Shown here piece by piece: positions 16,917 to 26,522 of a stretch of 50,160 nt of DNA; positions within the stretch are counted from its first letter, which is position 1; the number at the start of each line of letters is the position of its first letter. The DNA is taken from positions 1-50,160 of the forward strand of contig CACHQB010000006.1 in NCBI GenBank assembly GCA_902581925.1, written 5' to 3'. The position numbers and the translations under genes were made by a program. Origin of the DNA: an uncultured Pelagibacteraceae bacterium. Lineage in GTDB: Bacteria > Pseudomonadota > Alphaproteobacteria > Pelagibacterales > Pelagibacteraceae. Under the pieces are notes generated by a model that was not told the DNA's origin, did no database searches, and saw only the letters and a program-made list of their open reading frames with translations.

Positions 16917-17832
16917 AATTAGACATCCAGAAAAAGTCAATAAACCTGTTAATCCAATCAAAAAAAAGCCTGATTGGATCAGATCAAAATTATCAAACAG
17001 TAAAGAATTTTTTTTAACAAAAACAGTAGTTAATCAAAATAATTTAGTAACAGTATGTCAGGAGGCTAACTGTCCAAATATAACAGAATGTTGGAGTAAG
17101 AGACATGCAACATTTATGATTATGGGAGATACTTGTACAAGAGCTTGTGCTTTTTGTGATGTAAAGACTGGAAAACCTGAAAGTTTAGATCCATTCGAGC
17201 CCTATAAAATTTCAAACGCTGTTAAAAAATTAAATTTAAAACATGTGGTTATTACTTCAGTAGATAGGGATGACCTTGAAGATGGTGGATCAAATCATTT
17301 TTTTGAAGTTATTAATGCTACACGAAAAAAAAATCCAAATACATCAATAGAAGTTTTAACACCAGACTTTTTGAGAAAGGGTGACGCCTATAAAAAACTT
17401 CTAGAGTCTGATCTAGATGTTTTCAACCATAATATAGAGACTGTACCACGTCTTTATCTCAAGGTAAGACCTGGTGCTAGGTATTTTGGATCTTTAGAAC
17501 TTTTAAAAAATGTTAAGAAATTTAATAAAAAAGTTTTTACAAAATCTGGTTTAATGGTTGGTCTTGGTGAAGATAAGGATGAATTAATTCAGGTAATGGA
17601 TGATCTAAGATCAGCTGAAGTAGATTTTTTAACTATTGGTCAATATTTACAACCATCTCCAAAACACCATCCTCTAAGTAGATATTACCACCCTGAAGAA
17701 TTTAAAGATTTAGAAAATATTGCTAAAACTAAAGGCTTCTTATTGGTTTCCTCATCGCCTCTAACTAGATCTTCGTATCATGCTGATGAAGATTTTGCCA
17801 AACTTAAAGAAAAAAGATTACAAAATAATTAA
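16906..17832 (+). CDS. lipA: lipoyl synthase LipA
   Basis: Radical SAM enzyme inserting two sulfurs into octanoyl chains on lipoyl domains (PDH, OGDH, glycine cleavage H protein). Both Fe-S motifs are intact: auxiliary cluster Cys51, Cys56, Cys62 ([13 protein letters not shown]) and radical SAM CxxxCxxC Cys77, Cys81, Cys84 (TCTRACAFC). The LipA-specific C-terminal [15 protein letters not shown] supplies the extra Ser ligand region. 308 aa. The ATG lies inside the ftsB 3' end, and the stop overlaps the next ATG. Confidence 0.96.
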   Translation: MTIKIRHPEKVNKPVNPIKKKPDWIRSKLSNSKEFFLTKTVVNQNNLVTVCQEANCPNITECWSKRHATFMIMGDTCTRACAFCDVKTGKPESLDPFEPYKISNAVKKLNLKHVVITSVDRDDLEDGGSNHFFEVINATRKKNPNTSIEVLTPDFLRKGDAYKKLLESDLDVFNHNIETVPRLYLKVRPGARYFGSLELLKNVKKFNKKVFTKSGLMVGLGEDKDELIQVMDDLRSAEVDFLTIGQYLQPSPKHHPLSRYYHPEEFKDLENIAKTKGFLLVSSSPLTRSSYHADEDFAKLKEKRLQNN

Positions 17833-18287
17833 TGCCAAAAGCATCAGTTACGAGATTAATTGATAATAGAAAAGATAAACTAATCGAGTTTGTTTTAGAT
17901 ATTGAAAAATACCCAGAATTTATTCCTTTCTGTGATAATTCAAAAGTTTATGAGAGAAGTGATAACGGAGATACGATAAATATAATTGCTGATCTTACAA
18001 TAGGTAAGGGGCCGTTTAAGGATACATTTAAAAGTGACGTTAAATTAAATAAAAAAACCGATCATATTCATGTTGTTAATTTAGGTGGACCATTAAATCA
18101 TTTAGAAAATAATTGGAAATTTATTGAAGTAGGAAATGATACTGATGGTTACAAAACTGAGGTTATGTTTGATATTGATTTTGAAATCGAAAATAAGTTT
18201 TTAAATATTCTAATGACCAAATCTTTTCAATTTGGTTTGGAAAAGATAGCAGATGCGTTTCAAAAAAGAGCAGAAAGTATTAAATAA
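17832..18287 (+). CDS. RatA/Coq10-like START-domain protein
   Basis: 151 aa, single SRPBCC/START fold of the polyketide cyclase/Coq10 family: VTRLIDNRKDKLIEFVLDIEKYPEFIPFC at the N-terminus, LGGPLNHLENNWKFIEV in the middle, and a final helix ILMTKSFQFGLEKIADAFQKRAE. Members are described as RatA toxins in E. coli and as ubiquinone-binding Coq10 chaperones in mitochondria and Alphaproteobacteria. In an alphaproteobacterium beside lipA a Coq10-like role in respiration is more plausible than a toxin, as no antitoxin partner gene is adjacent. It overlaps convergent cinA by 8 bases. Confidence 0.82.
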   Translation: MPKASVTRLIDNRKDKLIEFVLDIEKYPEFIPFCDNSKVYERSDNGDTINIIADLTIGKGPFKDTFKSDVKLNKKTDHIHVVNLGGPLNHLENNWKFIEVGNDTDGYKTEVMFDIDFEIENKFLNILMTKSFQFGLEKIADAFQKRAESIK

Positions 18288-18744
18288 TTTTATTGATTAT
18301 CTTAATTACATTACGAACTGTTAATTTTTGAATCAAATTACGGTTTTTTGATATAAATCTATTTTCTTTAATAAGCAAAGTTTTATCTTTTTTAATACCA
18401 ATATAAACAAGGCCAACTGGTTTTTCTTTTGATCCACCGCCTGGACCAGCAATTCCTGTAATTGAGACGTTGATTTTACTCTTTGAAATTTTAGATAAAT
18501 TTTTAACCATTGCCTTACAACATTCATGACTTACTGCACCATATTTACTAATAATATTTTTATTAACTTTTAATATCTTTATTTTGGCTTGGTTAGAGTA
18601 AGTGGTTAGACCCATTTGAAAGTATTTTGACGAATTAGCTAATTTAGTTAAATTATGAGCTAATAACCCACCCGTACAAGACTCAGCTACGGATATAGTT
18701 AATTTTTTTTTAATTAATTTTTTATGAAGTAATTGAATACTCAT
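18280..18744 (-). CDS. CinA C-terminal domain nicotinamide-nucleotide amidohydrolase (PncC-like)
   Basis: 154 aa, consisting only of the CinA C-terminal (PncC) domain that deamidates nicotinamide mononucleotide to recycle NAD by-products. Signatures are ISVAESCTGGLLAHNLT (catalytic Ser/Thr region), YSNQAKIKILKV, GAVSHECCKAMVKN and VSITGIAGPGGGSKEKPVGLVYIG. The COG1058-type N-terminal domain of full-length CinA is absent, which is common in Proteobacteria. The ATG overlaps the pgpA stop (TAATG). The pgpA-cinA pair after ispDF is typical for Alphaproteobacteria. Confidence 0.9.
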   Translation of the reverse strand: MSIQLLHKKLIKKKLTISVAESCTGGLLAHNLTKLANSSKYFQMGLTTYSNQAKIKILKVNKNIISKYGAVSHECCKAMVKNLSKISKSKINVSITGIAGPGGGSKEKPVGLVYIGIKKDKTLLIKENRFISKNRNLIQKLTVRNVIKIINKII

Positions 18745-19235
18745 TAAAATTTTAAACTTATTAGATATATTAATATCATCGAATATATCCCTGCCATTAT
18801 ATCATCCATAATTATTCCAAAATAGTTCTTATGGTTTTTATCAAAATAACTTACTGGAAAAGGTTTTAGGATGTCAAAAAATCTAAAAAAAACAAAAGAT
18901 AAAATATAATAAATTTCAATTGAAATACTTATTTGATTAGTTTGATTTAAATACAATAACAAAATTAAAGGCATGGATTGTCCTAAAACTTCATCGATTA
19001 CTATTTGTCTTGGATCTTTATTTTTAAATTCAGACTCAGAGTCTTTAACGGCATAAAATGAATAAAAGAATAAAAGTATAAAAAAAATAATTGAAAACCT
19101 AAGATTTGTGTAACCTAAAATTTCATAAGCAATATAAATAAAAACAGCTGTTACAGCAGAAGTTACAGTGCCAGGAATTTTTGTTAAATATCCGTAACCA
19201 AAGAAAGTCGATAACAAAACATTTATTTTTTTCAT
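18744..19235 (-). CDS. pgpA: phosphatidylglycerophosphatase A PgpA
   Basis: Removes the phosphate from phosphatidylglycerophosphate in inner-membrane phospholipid synthesis. Family motifs are visible: FGYGYLTKIPGTVTSAV, DPRQIVIDEVLGQ, FFRFFDILKPFPVSYFD and IIMDDIMAGIYS, with three to four hydrophobic helices. About 163 aa. I chose the ATG at 19233-19235, which overlaps the ispDF TGA stop as ATGA; a TTG at 19250 would add five residues. It is co-transcribed with ispDF and cinA. Confidence 0.91.
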   Translation of the reverse strand: MKKINVLLSTFFGYGYLTKIPGTVTSAVTAVFIYIAYEILGYTNLRFSIIFFILLFFYSFYAVKDSESEFKNKDPRQIVIDEVLGQSMPLILLLYLNQTNQISISIEIYYILSFVFFRFFDILKPFPVSYFDKNHKNYFGIIMDDIMAGIYSMILIYLISLKF

Positions 19236-20332
19236 TGTGTAATTGAGCAAATAACTTCACAAGCTATTGCTTTTTCTTTTCCGATTAATCCAAGTTTTTC
19301 TACTGTTTTACCTTTTAGGTTAATTAATTCTTTATCAATATTTAATAAATTAGACAGAGATTTGATTATTTTATAGCGATATTTTGAAACTTTTGGCTGT
19401 TCACATATTAAATTTATATCTAAATTATTTATATAAAAGTTATTATTATTTAATATTTCAACAATTGGTTTAAGCATTATTGGTGATCTAATATTTTTAT
19501 ATTTTTTTTGATTATCTGGGAAAAAAGTACCAATATCTTTTTTTCTCATTGCTCCAAGAAGAGAATCAATTATTGAATGAATAATCACATCTCCATCTGA
19601 ATGACCCTTAAGCCCTGAGTGATAAGGGATTTTAATTCCACCTAAATAAAGTATTTTTCCTCTTATTAATCTATGAATATCAAAACCAATACCAAAATAA
19701 GTTTTATTAGTTTGCATATCTTCTTTAAATGTAATTTTGTTATTTAAATTTTCTCCTTTAATAAATTTAATTTTTAAATTATTTTCAATAAATAATGTTG
19801 CTTCATCAGTAATTTTATTTTTTTGTTTATTTGAAAGATTATATAAATTTTTAAATTTAAATGCTTGAGGTGTTTGAGTTAAAATTGAATTATTTCTATT
19901 TAGGTTAAAAAGTTGATTTTTTACTTTGTATTTAATGGAGTCTTTTGAATGTATGCAAGGTATTACTGCTTTATTGTTTTTAAGTGATTTAAGTAGAGTT
20001 TTTAAAAGCTTGATAGTGAAGTTTGGTCTAGCAGCATCGTGAATTAGAACATTATTTGGTTTAAATTTTTTTATATATTTTAATGCTATTAAAGAAGAAT
20101 CAGATCTTTCTTTACCACCTTTTATAATTGATACATCCTTAGGGAATTTTTCCTTAATATTTTTTTTATTATTTACGACCAAAATAATTTTTTTGAACAG
20201 CTTTGATTTTATTGCTTTTTCTATAGAATGTTTAAAAAGAGCCTTGTTTTTATAAATAATGAATTGCTTTGGTTTTTTTGAATTAAATCTTTTGCTTTGT
20301 CCTGATGCTAGTATTATAAAATAATTATTCAT
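19232..20332 (-). CDS. ispDF: bifunctional IspD/IspF (MEP cytidylyltransferase / MECDP synthase)
   Basis: Fusion of two non-consecutive enzymes of the non-mevalonate isoprenoid pathway. The IspD half (about 1-205) begins ILASGQSKRFNSKKPKQF and contains VLIHDAARPN and ILTQTPQAFK. The IspF half (about 208-366) shows GIGFDIHRL (metal Asp/His), YHSGLKGHSDGDVIIHSIIDSLLGAMRKKDIGTFFPD (quoted features: the HSDGD metal/substrate site and the FPD segment), LICEQPKVSKY and TVEKLGLIGKEKAIACEVIC. The IspDF fusion is characteristic of Alphaproteobacteria and some Campylobacterota. 366 aa. Divergent from ntrY with only 24 bases between start codons. Confidence 0.95.
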   Translation of the reverse strand: MNNYFIILASGQSKRFNSKKPKQFIIYKNKALFKHSIEKAIKSKLFKKIILVVNNKKNIKEKFPKDVSIIKGGKERSDSSLIALKYIKKFKPNNVLIHDAARPNFTIKLLKTLLKSLKNNKAVIPCIHSKDSIKYKVKNQLFNLNRNNSILTQTPQAFKFKNLYNLSNKQKNKITDEATLFIENNLKIKFIKGENLNNKITFKEDMQTNKTYFGIGFDIHRLIRGKILYLGGIKIPYHSGLKGHSDGDVIIHSIIDSLLGAMRKKDIGTFFPDNQKKYKNIRSPIMLKPIVEILNNNNFYINNLDINLICEQPKVSKYRYKIIKSLSNLLNIDKELINLKGKTVEKLGLIGKEKAIACEVICSITQ

Positions 20333-20356
20333 TTATATGGTAGTTTTTATATTCAA

Positions 20357-22144
20357 ATGTACGAATTTATTAAAAAAAATATATATCTAATAATATTATT
20401 TATTATCACATTATCGATAGGTTTTTTAACCTTTTTAACTTTTATAGATAAAGGATTTATTGAATTAAAAGATCAAAATTTACAAATTTTATTAGTTCTA
20501 AATATTGTTCTTTTAATAGCACTTTTCGTTTTTATTTTTATTGAGATAAAGAGTGCAATTAAAAATGATATTGATAAAGATGGTTTAAAATCAAATAAAA
20601 AATATATTACATATTTTGGGTTATTTACATTAATTCCATCTGTATTAATTTCAATTTTCTCATTATTCTTGTTTTCATTTGCTTTAGAGAAGTACTTTGA
20701 CAAAAAAGTTACAACTGTTGTTAACAATTCATATGAGTTAGCAATTAATTATGTCGAGGAAATTAGAAACAAGATTCAATCGGATATTGTTTTGATAGCT
20801 TTTGACACTAATAAAAGTAAAAAGTTTTTAAATGATAATTTAGATGAATACAGAAGATTCCTGAATACACAAAAATTGATAAGAAATGTTGATGAAGTTC
20901 ATATCATAGATATTAATAAAAAAATTTTATTTACTACTTTGAATGACACTCAACAATATATACCACCATTAGATAAAGCTTTAAATTTAGTTTTAGAAGA
21001 TGATCGCCCATTAAAAATTATTAATGCACCAGAAAATATTTCTGCTGCAATTATGAGGTTGCAAGATTTTGAGGATCGATTTTTATATGTTGTAAAATAT
21101 TTAGATAAAAATATTTCAAAGTATTTAACTGAATCTCAGGAAGCTATTAATTTTTACTATACAGTTGAGGAAAAAAGCACTGGTATTAAAATTTCATTTG
21201 CAATTATTTATATTATAGTTGTCAGTGTTTTATTATTTGTCTCTATATCTATTGCTATCAGATTTTCATCTAGGTTTTTTAGGTCTATCAATAATTTAAT
21301 TCTTGCATCAACATCTATTGGACAAGGAAATTTTAATGCAAAAGTTCCTGAAGTTAGGACAGATAAAGATTTAGAGACTTTAAATAAAAATTTTAATTTA
21401 ATGATAGATAGGTTGAAAAGTCAGCAAGAAAAACTAATTATTAACGAGAGACATGAGGCATGGGGTAGTTTAGCAAGAAAACTTGCTCATGAAATTAAAA
21501 ATCCACTTACACCAATTCAATTAACTATAGATAGATTAAAAAATAAATATTCTAAACAATTAAATGAAAATGAAATTGAAAATTTTAAAGAAAATTTAAA
21601 AATTATAAATACTCAAATAAAACAAATCGAAAAATTGGTTAATGAATTTTCTGACTTTGCAAGAATGCCTAAACCTATTTTTAGAGAGAATAATTTAGTA
21701 GATATTATTCATGAAAATATAAATTTACTTAAAGAATTAGATAATTCCATTGATATTACTTTTAAAAAAGATTTTGATAAAATTACCTTAGAGAGTGATA
21801 AAGAACAATTAAGTAGAGTTTTTTTAAATTTGATAAAAAATTCTATAGAAAGTATTAACCAAAAAGCCCAAAACAATAGCAAATTCAGTAAAAAAATTAC
21901 TATTGAACTTACCCAAAATGATAGCCACATTAGATCAACGATTGTGGATAATGGTGTTGGTTTTAACGAATTAAAAGATGATATTAAAAATATACTTAAT
22001 CCTTATTTTACAACTAAGAAAAATGGAACCGGTTTAGGATTATCAATAGTTAACAAAATAATTAATGATCACAATGGAAAAATAGATTTTATACCAATCA
22101 AAGATGGTGCAAAAATTGATATAATGTTTTCAAAACAAAAATGA
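20357..22144 (+). CDS. ntrY: NtrY-family sensor histidine kinase
   Basis: 595 aa. N-terminal membrane part with about three helices (about 9-31, 43-63, 82-110), an extracytoplasmic sensing region (about 115-275), another helix (about 278-300), a HAMP segment (to about 355), then the kinase core. The phospho-acceptor is His378 in RKLAHEIKNPLTPIQLTIDR. The ATPase domain has N box FLNLIKNSIES, G1 VDNGVGF, F box YFTTKKNG and G2 GTGLGLSIVNKI. NtrY/NtrX regulates nitrogen metabolism or redox and envelope functions in Alphaproteobacteria. No obvious PAS domain motif was seen after HAMP. The stop overlaps the ntrX ATG. Confidence 0.92.
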   Translation: MYEFIKKNIYLIILFIITLSIGFLTFLTFIDKGFIELKDQNLQILLVLNIVLLIALFVFIFIEIKSAIKNDIDKDGLKSNKKYITYFGLFTLIPSVLISIFSLFLFSFALEKYFDKKVTTVVNNSYELAINYVEEIRNKIQSDIVLIAFDTNKSKKFLNDNLDEYRRFLNTQKLIRNVDEVHIIDINKKILFTTLNDTQQYIPPLDKALNLVLEDDRPLKIINAPENISAAIMRLQDFEDRFLYVVKYLDKNISKYLTESQEAINFYYTVEEKSTGIKISFAIIYIIVVSVLLFVSISIAIRFSSRFFRSINNLILASTSIGQGNFNAKVPEVRTDKDLETLNKNFNLMIDRLKSQQEKLIINERHEAWGSLARKLAHEIKNPLTPIQLTIDRLKNKYSKQLNENEIENFKENLKIINTQIKQIEKLVNEFSDFARMPKPIFRENNLVDIIHENINLLKELDNSIDITFKKDFDKITLESDKEQLSRVFLNLIKNSIESINQKAQNNSKFSKKITIELTQNDSHIRSTIVDNGVGFNELKDDIKNILNPYFTTKKNGTGLGLSIVNKIINDHNGKIDFIPIKDGAKIDIMFSKQK

Positions 22145-23496
22145 GTGAAGAAATTTTAATCGTAGACGATAACGCTGACATCAGAAATATTATTAATGAA
22201 TTAATTATAGATGCTGGTTACAAAACTAGATTGGCTGCAAATTATAACCAAGCACTTGCTGAAATAGATAAAAAATTACCCGATGTTGCAATTCTTGATG
22301 TTAAATTAGATAGGGGAGATAATGACGGCATTGAGCTTCTTTCTCACATTAAATCCAAGAATAAAGATACGCCAGTTATAATTATATCTGGTCATGCCAA
22401 CATAGAAATGGCAGTCAAATCATTGCAGCATGGAGCATTTGAATTTATTGAAAAACCATTTGACCAAGAAAGATTACTCAATTTTGTTAAAAGAGCAGTT
22501 GAAAACTTTAATCTTAAAAAACAAAATAGAGAATATGAAAGTAAATTATTTTCATCTTATGAATTAGTAGGAAAAAGCAAAAATATAGTAAATATAATTG
22601 ATCAAATTAAAAAAATATCAGTAACTGAAAGTAGAGTATTTATAAGCGGACCCTCAGGTTCAGGAAAAGAATTAATTGCAAGAAAAATACATAAAGCTTC
22701 TTCTAGAAGCAAAAATCCATTTATTGTCCTAAATGGTGCTTTACTTGATATTAACAAGTATGAATTAGAATTATTTGGTGAAGAAAAAGAAAATGGCTCT
22801 ATCTCATATGGTGCACTTGAAAAAGCCAATAAAGGAACACTTTTAATTGATCAAGTTTCTGAAATACCATTGGATATACAGTCTAAAATACTAAGAGTTT
22901 TGACTGATCAAAAATTTAAAAGAGTTAATGGAAGTAATGATGTAAGTGTAGATGTGAGATTAATTTGTTCATCAAGTAAAGATTTAAAAAAAGAAATAGA
23001 AATTGGAAATTTTAGAGAAGATTTATTTCACAGGATAAATGTTTTTGAGATTAACATTGAACCATTAAATCAAAGAATTTCAGATATACCTTTATTAATT
23101 AAATATTTTTCAAAAAAAATATCTGAAAATTATAAAATAAAAGAATTAGATATAGATGAAAACAATAGCTACATACTGAATCATAATTGGCATGGTAATG
23201 TCAGAGAATTAAGAAATTTAATTGAGAGAATAGCAATATTACAACCTGATACTAAGGATAAAATTTCAAACATTATTAAAGAATCCTTAAAAAATACAAA
23301 TTTTGACGATCAATTGGCTGAAAATAGCCTTTCTGTGCCATTAAAAGAAGCTAGAGAAAAATTTGAAAAGGAGTATTTAACTATTCAACTTAAAAAATTT
23401 AATGGAAATATTTCTAAAACTGCTAATTTTGTTGGAATGGAAAGAAGCGCATTGCATAGAAAATTAAAAGGTTTGGGCATCAAAGAATTTAATTAG
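22141..23496 (+). CDS. ntrX: NtrX-family response regulator with atypical AAA+ domain (no GAFTGA, Walker B Glu to Gln)
   Basis: 451 aa: receiver domain (1-120, phospho-acceptor Asp53, Lys105 in FIEKPF), AAA+ domain (about 140-365) and a C-terminal Fis-type HTH (NGNISKTANFVGMERSALHRKLKGLGI is its extent, about 420-448). Walker A (ISGPSGSGKE, about 168-177) is intact. After ELELFGEEK the loop reads ENGSISYGALEKANKG, so the GAFTGA sequence that contacts sigma-54 is missing. Walker B reads GTLLIDQVSEIP, with Gln238 (CAA, 22852-22854) in place of the usual Glu of LDE. An Arg-finger-like FREDLFHRIN remains. It is therefore probably not a sigma-54 activator and may bind ATP without turning it over. 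That agrees with reports that SAR11 lacks rpoN. It is coupled to ntrY and precedes trkA by one base. Confidence 0.92.
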   Translation: MSEEILIVDDNADIRNIINELIIDAGYKTRLAANYNQALAEIDKKLPDVAILDVKLDRGDNDGIELLSHIKSKNKDTPVIIISGHANIEMAVKSLQHGAFEFIEKPFDQERLLNFVKRAVENFNLKKQNREYESKLFSSYELVGKSKNIVNIIDQIKKISVTESRVFISGPSGSGKELIARKIHKASSRSKNPFIVLNGALLDINKYELELFGEEKENGSISYGALEKANKGTLLIDQVSEIPLDIQSKILRVLTDQKFKRVNGSNDVSVDVRLICSSSKDLKKEIEIGNFREDLFHRINVFEINIEPLNQRISDIPLLIKYFSKKISENYKIKELDIDENNSYILNHNWHGNVRELRNLIERIAILQPDTKDKISNIIKESLKNTNFDDQLAENSLSVPLKEAREKFEKEYLTIQLKKFNGNISKTANFVGMERSALHRKLKGLGIKEFN

Positions 23497-24888
23497 ATGA
23501 ATATAATCATTTGTGGAGCTGGAAGAGTAGGGTTCACTATAGCTAAACAACTAAGTGAACAAGGTCATTCTATAACTGTTATAGATCCTTCTAGTGAAGA
23601 TATTCAAAAAATTGATGATGCTTTGGATGTTAAGGCTATTGTTGGAAAAGGTACATATCCATCAATTTTAGAAAAAGCTAACGCTGCAGAGACAGATATG
23701 ATTATTGCAGTTACCAGAAACGATGAAATTAATATGCTTATTTGTCAAATAGCTTTTTCAATTTTTAATATTTCAAAAAAAATAGCTAGAATTAGATCTC
23801 AAGACTATTTAAATCCAAAATTCACTAGAGTTTATAATAAAGAAAATTTACCAATAGACGTTATCATTTCTCCTGAGATTGAAATTGCAAAATCAATTCA
23901 AAGAAAACTTGAGGCTCCTGGAGCATTGGACAGTGTTCCTTTTGCTGATAATAAAATAAGATTATTAGAGATTTTAATTAATGAAAACTGTAAATTAATT
24001 AATATCAAGCTTAATGATTTAACTAAAAATTATCCAAATTTAGACGCAAATATTATAGGAATTATAAGAGATGATAAATTCATAATACCAAAAAAGAATG
24101 ATGATGTAAGAAAAAATGATAAAATTTATGTAATAATCAATTCATCACAAATGTCAGATACTTTAGAAGTTTTTGGACATGATGAAAAAGTATCTAAAAA
24201 TATTTTAATTGTAGGTGGTGGAAACATAGGTTTTAATCTAGCTAAAAATATCGAAGAAACCTTAGATTCAGCAAGAGTAAAAATTATTGAAAAAAATAAA
24301 GAAAGAGCTGAATTTCTTGCCAGTGAATTAAATAATACTATTGTTATCAATGGAGATGCTTTAGATGAAGAGGTTCTCGTAGAAGCTAATTTACAAGAAG
24401 CAGAAACAGTTCTTGCTTTAACAAATGATGATGAAGATAATTTGATGGTAAGTGTTCTCGTTGAAAAATTTGCAAAAGATGAAAAAGATGTTGAAGACAA
24501 AAGGACTATGGCTTTAATTAATAAGCCAAATTATTCTTTGTTACAAAATTCTTTAAAAATTGATGATCTTATAGATCCTCGAATGAATACTGTCTCAAGT
24601 ATTTTAAAACATATTCATAAAGGTACAATTGAAACAGCTTATACAATTATGGATGGTGAATATGAGGTAATTGAAGCTGAAATTATAGAAACTTCAGAGT
24701 TAATTAACAAGGAATTAAAAAATTCTAACTTACCTGAAGAAATTAGAATAGGCGCTGTATTAAGAGAAAATAAAGTTATCATACCAAGATCAAATTTTGT
24801 TTTTCAAAAAGAGGATAAAGTTGTTTTTTTAGCTAAAAAGGACTCCATTTCGGTAGTGGAAAATATATTTAGAATTAGTTCTATTTAA
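23497..24888 (+). CDS. trkA: Trk system potassium uptake regulatory protein TrkA
   Basis: Cytoplasmic NAD(H)/nucleotide-binding ring that gates TrkH. 463 aa arranged as two TrkA_N-TrkA_C repeats. The first Rossmann motif is IICGAGRVGFTIAKQL (about 3-18) with VIDPSSED at the end of beta-2. The second is ILIVGGGNIGFNLAKNI (about 231-247) with ARVKIIEKNKERA. TrkA_C domains lie around 145-220 and 375-460. Full length. It directly follows ntrX and precedes trkH by four bases; ntrYX-trkAH is a common alphaproteobacterial arrangement. Confidence 0.95.
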   Translation: MNIIICGAGRVGFTIAKQLSEQGHSITVIDPSSEDIQKIDDALDVKAIVGKGTYPSILEKANAAETDMIIAVTRNDEINMLICQIAFSIFNISKKIARIRSQDYLNPKFTRVYNKENLPIDVIISPEIEIAKSIQRKLEAPGALDSVPFADNKIRLLEILINENCKLINIKLNDLTKNYPNLDANIIGIIRDDKFIIPKKNDDVRKNDKIYVIINSSQMSDTLEVFGHDEKVSKNILIVGGGNIGFNLAKNIEETLDSARVKIIEKNKERAEFLASELNNTIVINGDALDEEVLVEANLQEAETVLALTNDDEDNLMVSVLVEKFAKDEKDVEDKRTMALINKPNYSLLQNSLKIDDLIDPRMNTVSSILKHIHKGTIETAYTIMDGEYEVIEAEIIETSELINKELKNSNLPEEIRIGAVLRENKVIIPRSNFVFQKEDKVVFLAKKDSISVVENIFRISSI

Positions 24889-24892
24889 TTAG

Positions 24893-26299
24893 ATGTCATT
24901 ATTTAGAGTAAAATATTTGAGTTTTTTTTTTATTTTAATTTCTTTATTTTCTTTTTTAAATATTATTTATTCTTACTATTTTAACCTATATCTAAATCTT
25001 AATACTTATTATTTTAGTTTTATTGTATCTGCTGTAATCGGTTTGATTTTTTATAAAATAAAAACCAGCAATAAAAAATCAACAATATTTGAAAAAATAT
25101 CAACAGTTTTATTAGGCTATGTCTTAATGCCTTTAGTTTTATCGATACCTTTTTATTTAAGTATTTATAATTTGACATTTTTAAATGCTTTTTTTGAGGC
25201 AGTATCTGGATTTACTTCAACAGGTTTTACTATCTTTGAAAATATAAAACATATTGATCAAGGCTTAATTTTGTGGAGATCCTCTATTCAATGGATTGGA
25301 GGGTTATATTTTTTATATTCTATTATTTTTTTGATAGATATTTATGATGAAAGTTTAAAAAAATCTTTAACCAATTTTCTATCTTTTAATACTTCAGAGA
25401 TACTAAAACAATCGATTAAAATTTTATTACTATACTCAGGATTAACTTTATCAATTTTCATTATTTTAAATATTTTTGGTATAAGATCATTTAACTCACT
25501 AAATTTAGCAATGACAATAATTTCATCAGGTGGATTTCTTCCTGTAAACAACCTTTCGTTAATTTTAGTGAATGATTTTCAGGTAATTATATTTTCTCTT
25601 TTAATGCTAATTTCTTTTTTTAGTATCTTTTTTACATATAATTTAATTTTTTTAAGAAATAAAAATTTAAATTTTTTTTATGAAGACATACATTTACTTT
25701 TATATTTTATTGTAGTTGTAAGTATCTTTTTTGTTTTTTTTAGCTATGATACTAATTTCACATATAGTTTTTTATCTTTAGTTAGTAGTATTTCAAATAT
25801 AGGTATTTCACTTGAAGTTGATCAAACAAATTTAAACTTTATATATATCTTACTTGTAATTATAGGTGGGTCTTTTTTTTCAACAAGTTCAGGCTTAAGA
25901 TTTTTAAAAATATATTCTTTGACAAAATATTCTATTAATCAAATTTTGTCTTTTAGTAGACCAAAAAATGTATTTATGAACAAATTAGCTTTTTCAAAAA
26001 TTAATTTTGATACAAAAGATATAAATAAATATTTTTTAACAATATTAATTTTTGTTGTTTCTCTTTTTTCATTAACTATTTTATTGTCTTTATCCAATAT
26101 TCAATTTGAATATTCATTTAAATTAGCTGTATTAACCTTAATGAATACTGTTAATTCGTCAGCTTATGGTGTATCTGATTTCGATTTTCAAAATATACAC
26201 TTTTTGACCAAATATTTTCTTATATTTTTTATGATAATCGGAAGGGTTGAACTTTTGTCTCTGTTGTTAATAGCAAAAAAATTCCTTTTTAAAAATTAA
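24893..26299 (+). CDS. trkH: Trk potassium uptake channel TrkH
   Basis: Inner-membrane K+ transporter of the SKT superfamily, 468 aa with roughly ten hydrophobic helices and four pore-loop repeats. Filter-like segments are visible: EAVSGFTSTGFTIFE, TIISSGGFLPV, VSSISNIGISLE and TVNSSAYGVSDF. The conserved QWIGGLYFLY follows the first filter, and FFSTSSGLRFLKIYSL is a typical loop. Its coding strand is extremely rich in T (Phe/Leu/Ile). It ends the ntrYX-trkAH unit, 28 bases before tRNA-Arg. Confidence 0.93.
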   Translation: MSLFRVKYLSFFFILISLFSFLNIIYSYYFNLYLNLNTYYFSFIVSAVIGLIFYKIKTSNKKSTIFEKISTVLLGYVLMPLVLSIPFYLSIYNLTFLNAFFEAVSGFTSTGFTIFENIKHIDQGLILWRSSIQWIGGLYFLYSIIFLIDIYDESLKKSLTNFLSFNTSEILKQSIKILLLYSGLTLSIFIILNIFGIRSFNSLNLAMTIISSGGFLPVNNLSLILVNDFQVIIFSLLMLISFFSIFFTYNLIFLRNKNLNFFYEDIHLLLYFIVVVSIFFVFFSYDTNFTYSFLSLVSSISNIGISLEVDQTNLNFIYILLVIIGGSFFSTSSGLRFLKIYSLTKYSINQILSFSRPKNVFMNKLAFSKINFDTKDINKYFLTILIFVVSLFSLTILLSLSNIQFEYSFKLAVLTLMNTVNSSAYGVSDFDFQNIHFLTKYFLIFFMIIGRVELLSLLLIAKKFLFKN

Positions 26300-26327
26300 A
26301 TTAGTATTATATATATCTCTAAATTTA

Positions 26328-26404
26328 GCGCCCTTAGCTCAGCTGGATAGAGCATCGGTTTTCTAAACCGAGGGTCGTAGGTTCGAATCCTTCAGGGCGC
26401 GCCA
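26328..26404 (+). tRNA. tRNA-Arg (anticodon TCT)
   Basis: A complete cloverleaf folds by eye: acceptor GCGCCCT (26328-26334) pairs with AGGGCGC (26394-26400), then discriminator G and encoded CCA (26402-26404). The D-arm contains AGCTCAGCTGGATAGAGC. The anticodon stem TCGGT/ACCGA encloses a TTTCTAA loop with anticodon TCT at 26362-26364. The T-loop is GGTTCGAATCC. Length 77 with CCA. It reads AGA/AGG, the dominant Arg codons in this AT-rich genome. Confidence 0.97.
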
Positions 26405-26522
26405 TTTCTTGCTTTTTTAGTGACTAATTATTTAAAATTAAGCTTGACGAGATTTTATATTAAACTTCAATTTTAATTAATTTTTCTTGAACACTATTTT
26501 CTTACATGCTTAAATTAAGAAT

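Noticed and set aside
17832-18287. RatA toxin of a toxin-antitoxin pair.
   Set aside because: No small antitoxin gene is adjacent, and lipA context in an alphaproteobacterium favours the Coq10-like function.
26405-26522. TTGACG at 26444-26449 and TTGAAC at 26487-26492 as -35 elements for bztA.
   Set aside because: No acceptable -10 hexamer at 16-18 bases from either; promoter position left open.
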